Of a stretch of DNA of 39,051 bases, positions 15,792 to 23,516 are shown piece after piece. The notes beneath the pieces are model-generated. The model ran no database searches. It saw only the letters and a list, made by a program, of their open reading frames with translations, and was not told where the DNA came from. Position 1 is the stretch's first letter, and the number at the start of each line of letters is the position of its first letter. The DNA is taken from contig CANRFU010000005.1 of assembly GCA_947629975.1 (NCBI GenBank), positions 1 to 39,051 on the forward strand. The letters are read 5' to 3'. This DNA comes from an uncultured Oscillospiraceae bacterium. GTDB lineage: Bacteria; Bacillota; Clostridia; Oscillospirales; Oscillospiraceae. Made by a program: the position numbers and the translations under genes.

Positions 15792-16960
15792 GCGGAAGAC
15801 GGATCGACAACAGCAGAGACAGGCGCGCCGCTCCGCCGGGACGGGAACATTCCGGCCGGACGGGAAGGCGGCGCGATCTGACCATGATGGCGGTGATGAT
15901 CGTGCTGGCGCTTATCATGACGGCCGCCGCCGCGCTGGCGATGTTCAACGCCGTGTGGCAGCCCAATGTGGAGGACCCCGGCGTCACGGTGAGCGATCCC
16001 GGCGTCCCGTCGGACGCTCCGAGCCCCTCCCAGGGGTTTGAGGAGATGGAGCCCAAGGTCAGCGGAGACCGGAAGAGCAGGAACATCTACACCTTCCTGG
16101 TGGTGGGCAAGGATGTGGCCTACAACAACACCGACACCATGATGATCGGCACCTACGACGTGACCAACCAGCGGGCCACCGTCATGTCTCTGCCCAGGGA
16201 CACCCTGGTGAACGTCAAGAGCAGCAGCGTTTACACCAGGCTCAATGCCGTATGGGATCTGTACGGGCAGGGGGAGCGGGGCATGGCCGCCCTGACCCGG
16301 GAGGTCGCCGAGCTGGTGGGCTTCATCCCGGACTTTCGGGTGTTCGTGGACTGGAAATTGGTGGGGGAGATGGTGGACGCCATCGGCGGCGTGTGGTACG
16401 ACGTGCCCCGCCGCATGAAGTACGACGATCCGGACCAGGACCTGCACATCGACCAGGAGCCGGGCTACCGCCTGATCAGCGGGGACGACGCCATGCAGAT
16501 CGTCCGCTGGCGGAAGAACAACGAAGGGGTGGACGCGGAGGGCCCCTCCGGCAGCGACATCGTCCGGCTGGACATCCAGCACAGCTTCCTGAAGGCGGTG
16601 CTGAAGCAGACCCTCCAGATCCAGAACGTGCCCCGGATCAGGGAACTGGCCGAGCTGTTCAACAGCCGGGTGGAGAGCAACCTGGAGCTGAGCGGCCTGC
16701 TGTGGTTTGCCCAGAAGGCGGTCTTCGGCGGGCTGGACGTGGACAGCGTGGAGTTCATCACCATGCCCTACTACTATTTCGACGTGTACGTCTGCCCCAA
16801 CCGGGCCAAGCTGCTGGAGGTCATCAACGAGAAGCTGAATCCCTTTGTCAACGAGGTCACCATCGACCAGCTGGACCTGATCTCCGGCAACGAGGACGGC
16901 TCGCTCAGCTCCAGCACCGGCACCCTGGCCGACCCCAGAGCGGGCCTGCCCCAAAGATGA
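15788..16960 (+). CDS. LytR-CpsA-Psr (LCP) family wall glycopolymer ligase
   Basis: LCP enzymes move anionic glycopolymers from undecaprenyl carriers to peptidoglycan at the outer membrane face. The 390-residue product has a basic N-terminus, one membrane helix (about 32-53), a Pro/Ser linker, then the LCP domain (from about 98: YTFLVVGKD, NTDTMMIGTYD, SLPRDTLV, with the conserved Asp and Arg residues) through GGVWYDVPRRM and RWRKNNEG, where SGSDIVRLDIQHSFLKA is the terminal signature. I take ATG 15788 rather than 15782: it overlaps the nadD-yqeK stop as ATGA and has GAGGGG at better spacing. It sits upstream of tagO and mnaA in the same run of genes. Confidence 0.92.
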   Translation: MSGRRIDNSRDRRAAPPGREHSGRTGRRRDLTMMAVMIVLALIMTAAAALAMFNAVWQPNVEDPGVTVSDPGVPSDAPSPSQGFEEMEPKVSGDRKSRNIYTFLVVGKDVAYNNTDTMMIGTYDVTNQRATVMSLPRDTLVNVKSSSVYTRLNAVWDLYGQGERGMAALTREVAELVGFIPDFRVFVDWKLVGEMVDAIGGVWYDVPRRMKYDDPDQDLHIDQEPGYRLISGDDAMQIVRWRKNNEGVDAEGPSGSDIVRLDIQHSFLKAVLKQTLQIQNVPRIRELAELFNSRVESNLELSGLLWFAQKAVFGGLDVDSVEFITMPYYYFDVYVCPNRAKLLEVINEKLNPFVNEVTIDQLDLISGNEDGSLSSSTGTLADPRAGLPQR

Positions 16961-16998
16961 CCGCGAAGTGATTGCAATCGAAAGGAGAACGTGATATC

Positions 16999-17361
16999 AT
17001 GCTGGAAGCGAAGGAAATGATCGCCCTGGCCGTCAAGGCCCTGGACGATAAAAAGGGAAAGGATATCAAGGTGCTCTACACCGCCGATCAGACCACCCTG
17101 GCGGACTACTTTGTCATCTGCGCCGGCACCTCCAACACCCAGGTGCGGGCCCTGGCCGACGCGGTGGAGGAGGCCCTGGGCAAGGCCGGGGAGGAGCCCC
17201 ACCACATCGAGGGGCACCGGGGCGGCCAGTGGACCCTTCTGGACTACTCCGCGGTGGTGGTCCACGTCTTCACCGAGGAGGCCCGGGAGTTCTACTCCCT
17301 GGAGCGCCTGTGGTCCGACGCCGCCCCCGTGGATATCAGCGGGTATCTGACCCAGGAGTAA
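16999..17361 (+). CDS. rsfS: Ribosome silencing factor RsfS
   Basis: RsfS (YbeB, Iojap family) binds L14 of the 50S subunit and blocks subunit joining in starved cells. The 120-residue product has the family landmarks TTLADYFVICAGTSNTQVRALADAVEE and GQWTLLDYSAVVVHVFTEEAREFYSLERLW. The ATG at 16999 is preceded by AAAGGAG; the frame opens 27 nt earlier at a TTG without a ribosome-binding site. Its neighbours nadD and yqeK lie just upstream, as in many Firmicutes, with the LCP gene inserted between them. Confidence 0.95.
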   Translation: MLEAKEMIALAVKALDDKKGKDIKVLYTADQTTLADYFVICAGTSNTQVRALADAVEEALGKAGEEPHHIEGHRGGQWTLLDYSAVVVHVFTEEAREFYSLERLWSDAAPVDISGYLTQE

Positions 17362-17382
17362 ACCGAAAAGAGGTTTTCCCAC

Positions 17383-18408
17383 ATGGAAGAACAAGTGATA
17401 AAGGAAGAACAGCCCGTGAAAAAAGTGATGCTCTCCGGCATCCAGCCCAGCGGCGCGCTGCATCTGGGCAATTATCTGGGCCCGCTCCAGCATTGGCCCC
17501 AGATGATCGAGGACTTTGACTGCTACTTTTTCCTGGCCGACCTGCACACCATCACCGTGCGGCAGGATCCGGCCGCCCTGCGCAGACAGACTTTGACCCT
17601 GCTGGCCACCTATATCGCCTGCGGCCTGGATCCGGAAAAATGCACCCTGTTCATCCAGTCCCACGTCCACCAGCACGCGGAGCTGGGCTGGGTGCTGAAC
17701 TGCTACGCCATGTTCGGCGAGCTCAGCCGCATGACCCAGTTCAAGGACAAGTCCGCCAAACACGCGGAGAACGTCAACGGCGGCCTGTTCACCTATCCCT
17801 GCCTGATGGCGGCGGACATCCTGCTGTATCAGCCGGACTATGTACCGGTGGGGGAGGACCAGCGGCAGCACGTGGAGCTGTGCCGGAACATCGTCCAGCG
17901 GTTCAACGGCATCTACGGCGACGTGTTCAAGATGCCCGAGCCCTACATCCAGAAGGTGGGGGCCCGCATCATGTCCCTGAACGCCCCGGAGAGCAAGATG
18001 TCCAAGTCCCAGCCCGACGGCTGCGTGTTCCTGCTGGAAAATCCGGAGGACATTGCCCGGAAGTTCAAGCGGGCCGTCACCGACAGCGACACGGAGAACT
18101 GCGTCCGCTACGACCCGGAGCGCAAGCCCGGCGTGGCCAATCTGATCCAGATCTACGCCGCCGCCACCGACAGGAGCTATGAGGACATCGAGCGGGAGTT
18201 CGACGGCTGCGGCTACGGCAGGTTCAAGCCCGCCGTGGGCGAGGCCGTCGTGGAGACCCTGCGGCCCATCCGGGAGGAGACCCAGCGGCTGCTGAAGGAT
18301 AAGGCCTATCTGGAGAGCGTCTATCGCGCCGGCGCGGAGAGGGCGTCCTATATGGCGGAGAAGACCCTGCGCAAGGTCTATAAGAAGGTCGGCTTTGTCC
18401 AGAAATAG
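17383..18408 (+). CDS. trpS: Tryptophan--tRNA ligase
   Basis: Charges tRNA-Trp with tryptophan. The 341-residue product is a class I synthetase with HLGN (27-30, HIGH motif) in SGIQPSGALHLGNYLGPL, the tryptophan-site segment VPVGEDQRQHVEL (154-166) and KMSKS (205-209). An N-terminal extension of about 13 charged residues precedes the conserved core. Only 21 nt separate it from rsfS, leaving no room for a T-box, so it is not separately controlled by tRNA charging here. Confidence 0.97.
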   Translation: MEEQVIKEEQPVKKVMLSGIQPSGALHLGNYLGPLQHWPQMIEDFDCYFFLADLHTITVRQDPAALRRQTLTLLATYIACGLDPEKCTLFIQSHVHQHAELGWVLNCYAMFGELSRMTQFKDKSAKHAENVNGGLFTYPCLMAADILLYQPDYVPVGEDQRQHVELCRNIVQRFNGIYGDVFKMPEPYIQKVGARIMSLNAPESKMSKSQPDGCVFLLENPEDIARKFKRAVTDSDTENCVRYDPERKPGVANLIQIYAAATDRSYEDIEREFDGCGYGRFKPAVGEAVVETLRPIREETQRLLKDKAYLESVYRAGAERASYMAEKTLRKVYKKVGFVQK

Positions 18409-18433
18409 AGCCTGATAAAGGAGCGCGTTTCCA

Positions 18434-19648
18434 TTGGATATACTGTTAGAGACGATCACGACAAACGACCATGGCGTCATCTGGTATCTCCGGGGCGGCG
18501 GGGTGTGGCAGGTGCTGCTGGCGCTGCTCATCGCCGCGCTGGTGTCCTTTGCCGCCACGCCGCTGGTCAAGGTGCTCTCGGTCAAGTGGGGCGCCATCGA
18601 CGTGCCCAAGGACGACCGGCGGATGCACGACCATCCCATTCCCAGGATGGGCGGCCTGGCCATTTTTATGGGCTTTTTGGCGGCGGTGCTGCTCCTGGTG
18701 CCTCTGGACATCCCCAAAAAGGGGATGCTGCTGGGCTCGATCGTCATCGTGATCCTGGGGGTGTTCGACGATAAGTACGCCCTGTCCGCCCGGCTGAAAT
18801 TCGTGGTGCAGATCATTGCCGCCCTTATCGCGGCCTTTGCCGGCAACCGGGTCACGGTGCTGTCCAACCCCTTCAGCAGCAGCTCCGTGTGGCAGCTGGG
18901 CTGGCTCAGCTGGCCGGTGACCGTCATCTGGATCGTGGCGGTGACCAACGCGGTGAACCTGATCGACGGGCTGGACGGCCTGGCCTGCGGCGTGTCCACC
19001 ATCAGCTCCACCACCATGCTCATCATCGCGCTGCTGGTCAGCGAGACGGATGTGGCGGTGGTGATGGCGGCCCTGGCCGGGGCCTGCATCGGCTTTCTGC
19101 CCTTCAACTTCAATCCCGCCAATATCTTCATGGGAGACACGGGGGCCACATTCCTGGGGTACATCATGGCCACCATGTCGGTCCAGGGGATGTTCAAGAT
19201 GGCTGGCCTGATCTCCTTCGTGGTGCCCTTCCTGGTGCTGGGCCTGCCCATTTTCGACGTGACCTTCGCCGTGATCCGCCGGGTCTCCCACGGCCAGAAT
19301 CCCATGACCCCCGACCGGGGACATATCCATCACCGGCTCATCGACATGGGCTTCTCCCAGAAGCAGGCGGTGGGCGTGCTCTACCTGGTGTCCGCCATCC
19401 TGGGTTTGTCCGCCGTGGTGCTCACGGTGACCAATTTCTCCCGGGCGCTGCTGTTCCTGATCGCGATGGGGATCGCGGTGCTGGTGGCCTGGCAGGTGTT
19501 CCGCGGCCACGAGAAGGCGCTGGAGAAGCAGCGCTCCGCCGCGCCTGAGGAGAGGGCGGAGGAGCCGGGGCCAGCCGGGCCGGAGCCCTCCTCCGCGCCT
19601 GCGGAGGCCCCCGCCGACTCCCCGGAGGAGGAGAAGGACGATGGATAA
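18434..19648 (+). CDS. tagO: Undecaprenyl-phosphate GlcNAc-1-phosphate transferase (TagO/WecA type)
   Basis: A polytopic membrane enzyme that starts wall teichoic acid or related polymers by moving GlcNAc-1-phosphate from UDP-GlcNAc to undecaprenyl phosphate. The 404-residue product has about ten hydrophobic helices and the MraY/WecA-family motifs DDRRMHDHPIPRMGG, GVFDDKYALS, NAVNLIDGLDGLA, FNFNPANIFMGDTGA and the WecA-type RGHIHHRLI. The C-terminal ~45 residues are Pro/Glu/Ala rich and cytoplasmic. The start is TTG at 18434 with AAAGGAG about 10 nt before it. It overlaps mnaA by 8 nt, so the two are translationally coupled. The symbol assumes the teichoic-acid role suggested by the neighbours; wecA is the alternative. 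Confidence 0.93.
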   Translation: MDILLETITTNDHGVIWYLRGGGVWQVLLALLIAALVSFAATPLVKVLSVKWGAIDVPKDDRRMHDHPIPRMGGLAIFMGFLAAVLLLVPLDIPKKGMLLGSIVIVILGVFDDKYALSARLKFVVQIIAALIAAFAGNRVTVLSNPFSSSSVWQLGWLSWPVTVIWIVAVTNAVNLIDGLDGLACGVSTISSTTMLIIALLVSETDVAVVMAALAGACIGFLPFNFNPANIFMGDTGATFLGYIMATMSVQGMFKMAGLISFVVPFLVLGLPIFDVTFAVIRRVSHGQNPMTPDRGHIHHRLIDMGFSQKQAVGVLYLVSAILGLSAVVLTVTNFSRALLFLIAMGIAVLVAWQVFRGHEKALEKQRSAAPEERAEEPGPAGPEPSSAPAEAPADSPEEEKDDG

Positions 19649-20795
19649 GCTGAGGGTGATGACCATCTTCGGCACCAGGCCGGAGGCCATCAAAATGGCC
19701 CCGCTGGTGCGGGAGCTGGAGCGCCGGCCCGAGGTGGAAAGCCTCTGCTGCGTCACCGCGCAGCACCGGCAGATGCTGGACGGCGTGCTGGGGATCTTCC
19801 GCCTGACCCCCCAGTACGACCTGGATATCATGGAGCCGAGGCAGAGCCTGTCCACCATCACCAGCAAGTGTCTGCTGGGGCTGGAGAAGGTCTTCCAGCG
19901 GGACCGGCCCGACCTGGTCCTGGTCCACGGGGACACCTCCACCACCTTTGCCGGGGCGCTGGCGGCCTTTTACCAGCAGATCGCCGTGGGCCACGTGGAG
20001 GCGGGCCTGCGCACCTGGGACAAGTACTCCCCCTTTCCGGAGGAGATGAACCGCTCCATGGTGAGCCGGCTGGCGGACCTCCATTTCTGCCCCACGGAGG
20101 CCAACCGGCGCAACCTGGCGGCGGAGGGGATCACAAAAGGGGTGTACGTCACGGGAAATACCGTGATCGACGCATTGAATACAACGGTCCGCAAGGAATT
20201 TTCCTTTACAACGGATGAGCTGAACCGGCTGGACTGCTCCTCCAAAAAGCTGCTGCTGATCACCTGCCACAGGCGGGAGAACTACGGGGAACCCATGGAG
20301 CAGATCATGTCCGCCCTGCGGCAGCTGGCCGAGACCTATCGGGATCAGGTGGAGCTGGTCTACCCGGTACATCTGTCCCCGGTGGTGCAGGAGGCGGCCC
20401 ACCGCCATCTGGACGGGCTGCCCAACGTCCACCTGGTGGCGCCCCTGCCCGCGGACGAGATGCACAATCTCATGGAGCGGAGCTATCTGGTGCTCACCGA
20501 CTCCGGGGGCCTCCAGGAGGAGGCCCCCGCCCTGGGCAAGCCGGTGCTTGTCCTCCGCCGGGAGACGGAGCGGCCCGAGGCGGTGGAGGCGGGCACGGTG
20601 CGCATCGCCGGCACCCGCCGGGAGGATATCGTCGCCATGGCGGCGGAGCTGCTGGAGTCCCCGGCGGCCTACGAGACCATGGCCCGGGCGGTGAACCCCT
20701 ACGGGGACGGCAGAGCGTGCGAGCGCATCGCCGACGCCATTTTGTATCACTTCGGCCGGTCCGACCGGCCGCCGGAGACCTTCGCCGGCCGCTGA
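19641..20795 (+). CDS. mnaA: UDP-N-acetylglucosamine 2-epimerase (non-hydrolysing)
   Basis: Interconverts UDP-GlcNAc and UDP-ManNAc, the donor for the ManNAc residue of teichoic acid linkage units or enterobacterial-type polymers. The 384-residue product has FGTRPEAIKMAPLV near the N-terminus, VHGDTSTTFAGALAAF, HVEAGLRTWDKYSPFPEEMNR and the C-terminal DSGGLQEEAPALGKPVLVLR, all signatures of the family (wecB is the synonym). It overlaps the end of the tagO-like gene. Together with tagO and the LCP ligase this gives initiation, precursor and attachment steps of one wall polymer pathway. Confidence 0.95.
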   Translation: MDKLRVMTIFGTRPEAIKMAPLVRELERRPEVESLCCVTAQHRQMLDGVLGIFRLTPQYDLDIMEPRQSLSTITSKCLLGLEKVFQRDRPDLVLVHGDTSTTFAGALAAFYQQIAVGHVEAGLRTWDKYSPFPEEMNRSMVSRLADLHFCPTEANRRNLAAEGITKGVYVTGNTVIDALNTTVRKEFSFTTDELNRLDCSSKKLLLITCHRRENYGEPMEQIMSALRQLAETYRDQVELVYPVHLSPVVQEAAHRHLDGLPNVHLVAPLPADEMHNLMERSYLVLTDSGGLQEEAPALGKPVLVLRRETERPEAVEAGTVRIAGTRREDIVAMAAELLESPAAYETMARAVNPYGDGRACERIADAILYHFGRSDRPPETFAGR

Positions 20796-20824
20796 GACCG
20801 GGATGAGAGAGGGAAGGGGAGAGT

Positions 20825-21595
20825 ATGGACGATAAGCGGCGCGGCCTGCTGACGGTGGCCATCGTGTGCGTGGTGCTGCTGGCCCTGGTGTCCAGTTTTC
20901 TCCCCAACATTTTTTACAAGCAGCCGGACATCATCGTGGCCGACCCCGACGCCACCGGCTCCCCCGACCCGCTGGAACAGGCGACCCCAGACGCCCAGGG
21001 CGTGGTGGTGGAGATCACCCCCCAGACGGTGCAGAGCGTCATCGCCCTGCTGGAGCGGTACGAGAGCTGCCGCCGCACCCTGACCATCGAGTATTTCGAC
21101 GACGGGGGGCAGTCCCTGGGCGCCGCCTCCACCCAGATGTGGGAGGACGGAGGCTGGGTCCGCGCCTCGGTGGCCCCCGCCTCCGGACCCGTGGAAAACG
21201 TCATTCTGGGGGAGGGCACCCTCTGGCTGTGGTACGAGGGAGAGGATGCCGTTTACACCGGACCCGCGGATCCCATGTCCACCGACCTGGCCCAGCGCAT
21301 CCCCACCTATGAGGACGTGCTGGCCCTGGACAAGGAGGACATCCTTAACGCGGGATACGAGAGCCGCGAGGGGGTGCCCTGCGTCTATGTGGAGGCGAAG
21401 GGCGCGCTGCCGGGCTATACGGAGCGGTATTGGGTCTCCGAGACCGGCGGGCTGCTGATGGCGGCCGAGACGGAGAAGAACGGCGTGACGGTCTATGCCA
21501 TGAGTTCCGGCGCGGTGGTCAGCCCCGTCGAGGCCTCGGCTGTGGACGCGTTCACCCTGCCCGACGGCACGGTCCTGCACACGCCCGGGGATTAG
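20825..21595 (+). CDS. Membrane-anchored extracytoplasmic protein of unknown function
   Basis: I do not recognise this family. The 256-residue product has a basic N-terminus (MDDKRRG), one hydrophobic helix (about 8-27), a Pro/Asp-rich linker and an outer domain of about 200 residues. The middle, with antiparallel-looking strands (RTLTIEYFDDGGQSLGAAS, GWVRASVAP, LWLWYEGEDAVYTG), recalls the LolA/RseB-type half-barrel, but that is a weak impression. It follows mnaA by 29 nt and is probably in the same transcript, which would suggest an envelope role. AGGGAAGGGGAG precedes the start. Its stop overlaps the end of the convergent gene by 4 nt, and no terminator is visible. Confidence 0.75.
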   Translation: MDDKRRGLLTVAIVCVVLLALVSSFLPNIFYKQPDIIVADPDATGSPDPLEQATPDAQGVVVEITPQTVQSVIALLERYESCRRTLTIEYFDDGGQSLGAASTQMWEDGGWVRASVAPASGPVENVILGEGTLWLWYEGEDAVYTGPADPMSTDLAQRIPTYEDVLALDKEDILNAGYESREGVPCVYVEAKGALPGYTERYWVSETGGLLMAAETEKNGVTVYAMSSGAVVSPVEASAVDAFTLPDGTVLHTPGD

Positions 21596-21918
21596 TCCTC
21601 ATCGTCCCCCAGGCCCAGCAGGAGCAGCAGCCCCAGGGTGATGACCAGTTCCAGATTGTCCCCTTCCAGGTAGAGGAACAGGATGATGAGCACCAGCAGG
21701 ATGTCGCCGGTGTCGATCCTGTCAACGGAAAAGTGGCTCCGCACGCCCTCCAGCAGGCGGGACAGCCCGCCCGCTACCTCGTTTACCAGGTCGCTTCCCG
21801 GTCCGCACTGGGGCGCGGGCCGTGGGCGCTGCTGGGCCTGCGGGCGCGTCTGACGCTGCTGCCGCGGTTCGTCCTCCAGGGGGATGAGGTCGTCCCCGTT
21901 CATATACTGATTATACAT
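21592..21918 (-). CDS. Small protein with hydrophobic C-terminus, unknown
   Basis: A 108-residue protein of no family I can name. The N-terminal half is polar and Gln/Arg/Pro rich (RQQRQTRPQAQQRPRP). The C-terminal ~40 residues hold two hydrophobic stretches (ILLVLIILFLYLEG and LELVITLGLLLLLGLG) broken by an acidic turn, which suggests a membrane hairpin. AAGGAGG lies 6 nt before the ATG at 21918. It overlaps the upstream gene by 8 nt and the convergent gene at 20825-21595 by 4 nt. It is the last of three small genes on this strand. Confidence 0.72.
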   Translation of the reverse strand: MYNQYMNGDDLIPLEDEPRQQRQTRPQAQQRPRPAPQCGPGSDLVNEVAGGLSRLLEGVRSHFSVDRIDTGDILLVLIILFLYLEGDNLELVITLGLLLLLGLGDDED

Positions 21919-22333
21919 GGCCGTCCTCCTTCGCCGCCCGGAACAGGTCCAGCGCGGACCGGATCACCCGGGACAGCTTGGCGATCTGGATGGCCTTATC
22001 CAGTTTGGCGTACCGTTCCTTTCGGACGAAAGGGCGCAGGGCGCTCAGCAGGGCCACCCGCCTGTCGTCGTCCCCGTTCTGATATTGGGAGAGCAGGCTG
22101 GCTGCCGCCGACAGCAGTTTGGGATCCAGCGAGCCGAGGCCATCCAGCAGACTGCCGCCGGGCGCGGGGGCGGCCGGCGGGGAGGGGGCCTCCTCCGCCG
22201 GAGGGGCCTCCCGGGTCTGGGCGTTCCCTTCCGCCCCTTTTCCCGCGTTCAGCGACCGGGCCAGCGACATGATCTGAGCCATGGCGTCAGGGTTGCTGAG
22301 CACGCTCTCCAGTTTTTCCTCCAACTCGCCCAT
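21911..22333 (-). CDS. Conserved-looking small helical protein, unknown
   Basis: A 140-residue soluble-looking protein. An N-terminal helix (MGELEEKLESVLSNPDAMAQ) is followed by a Pro/Ala/Glu linker (about 40-60) and a helical C-terminal part (LLSALRPFVRKERYAKLDKAIQIAKLSRVI). I have seen similar unnamed proteins in Clostridia but know no function. GGGAGG precedes the start by 7 nt. It lies between the 87-residue and 108-residue genes and overlaps the latter, so the three are probably co-translated. Confidence 0.72.
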   Translation of the reverse strand: MGELEEKLESVLSNPDAMAQIMSLARSLNAGKGAEGNAQTREAPPAEEAPSPPAAPAPGGSLLDGLGSLDPKLLSAAASLLSQYQNGDDDRRVALLSALRPFVRKERYAKLDKAIQIAKLSRVIRSALDLFRAAKEDGHV

Positions 22334-22355
22334 GACGCCGCCTCCCGCGAAAAGC

Positions 22356-22619
22356 TTACTTGAGGGCCTGTTTCATCTTTTGCAGGAGTTTGGCGCCCTC
22401 CGGGCTGTTCATCACCTGGCGGATGGCGCCGGCCAGCTCTCCCGCGTCCCCTTGGGCGGCCCGCTCCGCCGCCCCCTCCAGGTCGCCTCCGGTGGTGCGG
22501 CTCAGCATGGAGAAGATCTTCTGCGTCTCCGGCGCGTCCCGGAGCTGTTCCAGCCTGCCGGCGTCCTTCAGCAGGCGGTCGGCCTGTTTGCTGTTCAAAA
22601 GCTCGTCAAATTTTGGCAT
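22356..22619 (-). CDS. Small helical protein, unknown
   Basis: An 87-residue, all-helical-looking polar protein (MPKFDELLNSKQADRLLKDA at the start, SPEGAKLLQKMKQALK at the end). The phrase MNSPEGAKLLQK resembles the SNPDAMAQIM stretch of its downstream neighbour, hinting that the two share a helical motif. It is the first gene of a three-gene minus-strand unit. GAGGGGAG precedes its ATG. The 63-nt divergent region upstream holds a small inverted repeat CTGGGA-CTA-TCCCAG (22638-22652). No convincing sigma-A promoter was found there. Confidence 0.7.
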   Translation of the reverse strand: MPKFDELLNSKQADRLLKDAGRLEQLRDAPETQKIFSMLSRTTGGDLEGAAERAAQGDAGELAGAIRQVMNSPEGAKLLQKMKQALK

Positions 22620-22682
22620 AAGGACTCCCCTCCGTTTCTGGGACTATCCCAGTATATGCGGAGAGGGCGGGAGGGTGACCTG

Positions 22683-23141
22683 ATGAAGATCCTGGTGTTT
22701 TCCGACTCGCACGGCCGTCTGGGGACCATGGTGGATGCCATGGAGCGGGAGAAGCCCCAGCGGGTGTTTTTCCTGGGGGACAACTACCAGGACGGCAAGC
22801 TGCTGGCGGGCAGCTACCCGGAGGTGCCCTTCGACATCGTAAAAGGCAACTGCGACTTCTGCGCCGGCCCGGACGAGCTGGTGGTGGAGGCGGAGGGAGT
22901 CCGATTCCTGCTGACCCACGGGCACAGGTATTATGTCAAGAGCGGGACCTGGCGGCTGCCCGACGCCGCCAAAAAGGCGGGCGCGAAGATGGTGTGCTTC
23001 GGCCACACCCATGAGGCGCTGAACCAGCCGGAGGAGGGGATCTGGCTGTTCAATCCGGGCACCGCCGGCGGCATCTACAACCGGGCGGGTTACGGCGTCC
23101 TCACCGTGGAGAACGGCCAGGTCCGGGGCGATTTGCGGTAA
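22683..23141 (+). CDS. YfcE/MJ0936-type metallophosphoesterase
   Basis: A 152-residue calcineurin-like phosphodiesterase of the small YfcE/MJ0936 group. All five metal-binding blocks are present: FSDSHG (6-11), GDNYQD, GNCDF, THGHRYY and GHTHE near the C-terminus. In vitro activity of this group is on phosphodiesters; the physiological substrate is unknown. ATG at 22683 has GGAGGGTG upstream. The frame opens further upstream, but that part is shadow of the opposite-strand genes. It stands alone between a divergent unit and a shared terminator. Confidence 0.92.
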   Translation: MKILVFSDSHGRLGTMVDAMEREKPQRVFFLGDNYQDGKLLAGSYPEVPFDIVKGNCDFCAGPDELVVEAEGVRFLLTHGHRYYVKSGTWRLPDAAKKAGAKMVCFGHTHEALNQPEEGIWLFNPGTAGGIYNRAGYGVLTVENGQVRGDLR

Positions 23142-23149
23142 AAGACAGA

Positions 23150-23180
23150 AAAAGGCCTCGCCCGTAGGGCGAGGCCTTTT
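23150..23180. terminator. Bidirectional terminator between the phosphoesterase and DUF378 genes
   Basis: A perfect 14-bp stem (23150-23163 with 23167-23180, core GGCCTCGCCC) with a GTA loop. It has T-runs on both strands and sits 8 nt after the plus-strand stop and 3 nt after the minus-strand stop, so it can serve both genes. Confidence 0.88.
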
Positions 23181-23183
23181 CGT

Positions 23184-23405
23184 TCAGGCGTGACTTTGAC
23201 GGGGTTGGCTGTCGGTCTCCGGCCGGAACAGCAGCGTGATGCACCACAGGGCGGCCAGACCCACCAGCGAGTAGATGATACGGGCCAGCCAGGTGCCGGA
23301 GCCGCCGCAGATGAAGGCCACCAGATCGAAGTTGAACAGGCCGATGGAACCCCAGTTCAGCCCGCCGATGACAGCCAGAGTCAGTGCCAGCTTATCCAGA
23401 AACAT
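23184..23405 (-). CDS. DUF378 small membrane protein
   Basis: A 73-residue protein with two membrane helices, matching DUF378 (YuzA-like): LALTLAVIGGLNWGSIGLFNFDLVAFI is the hallmark, followed by WLARIIYSLVGLAALWCITLLF. Its function is unknown. The ATG at 23405 has AAGGAGGT 7 nt upstream; a methionine 23 codons earlier has no ribosome-binding site and would use a non-conserved leader. The upstream region has a forespore-like promoter rather than a clear sigma-A one, so expression during sporulation is possible. Confidence 0.88.
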   Translation of the reverse strand: MFLDKLALTLAVIGGLNWGSIGLFNFDLVAFICGGSGTWLARIIYSLVGLAALWCITLLFRPETDSQPRQSHA

Positions 23406-23461
23406 GGTACGAACCTCCTTTGTGAAGCGCTCACAAACGCTTTCTATCCTTGTCACGGAGA

Positions 23462-23490
23462 TAGTTTGTGCCATGTTCCTTCCGCTATGC
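23462..23490 (-). promoter_or_regulatory. Possible sigma-G-type promoter of the DUF378 gene
   Basis: On the minus strand: GCATA (23486-23490), 17-bp spacer, CAAACTA (23462-23468). The B. subtilis sigma-G consensus is roughly GHATR-N17/18-CATnnTA, so the -10 has one mismatch. The position suits a ~50-nt leader. Confidence 0.4.
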
Positions 23491-23516
23491 CGGGAAATTT
23501 TTTCGAAAAATTCCAG

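Noticed and set aside
17362-17382. T-box leader before trpS
   Set aside because: Only 21 nt lie between rsfS and trpS, with no specifier loop or T-box sequence.
22653-22680. Sporulation promoter (CATATACT) for the three small minus-strand genes
   Set aside because: The -10 resembles sigma-E/K, but the only -35 candidate (CACC) is too weak to claim.
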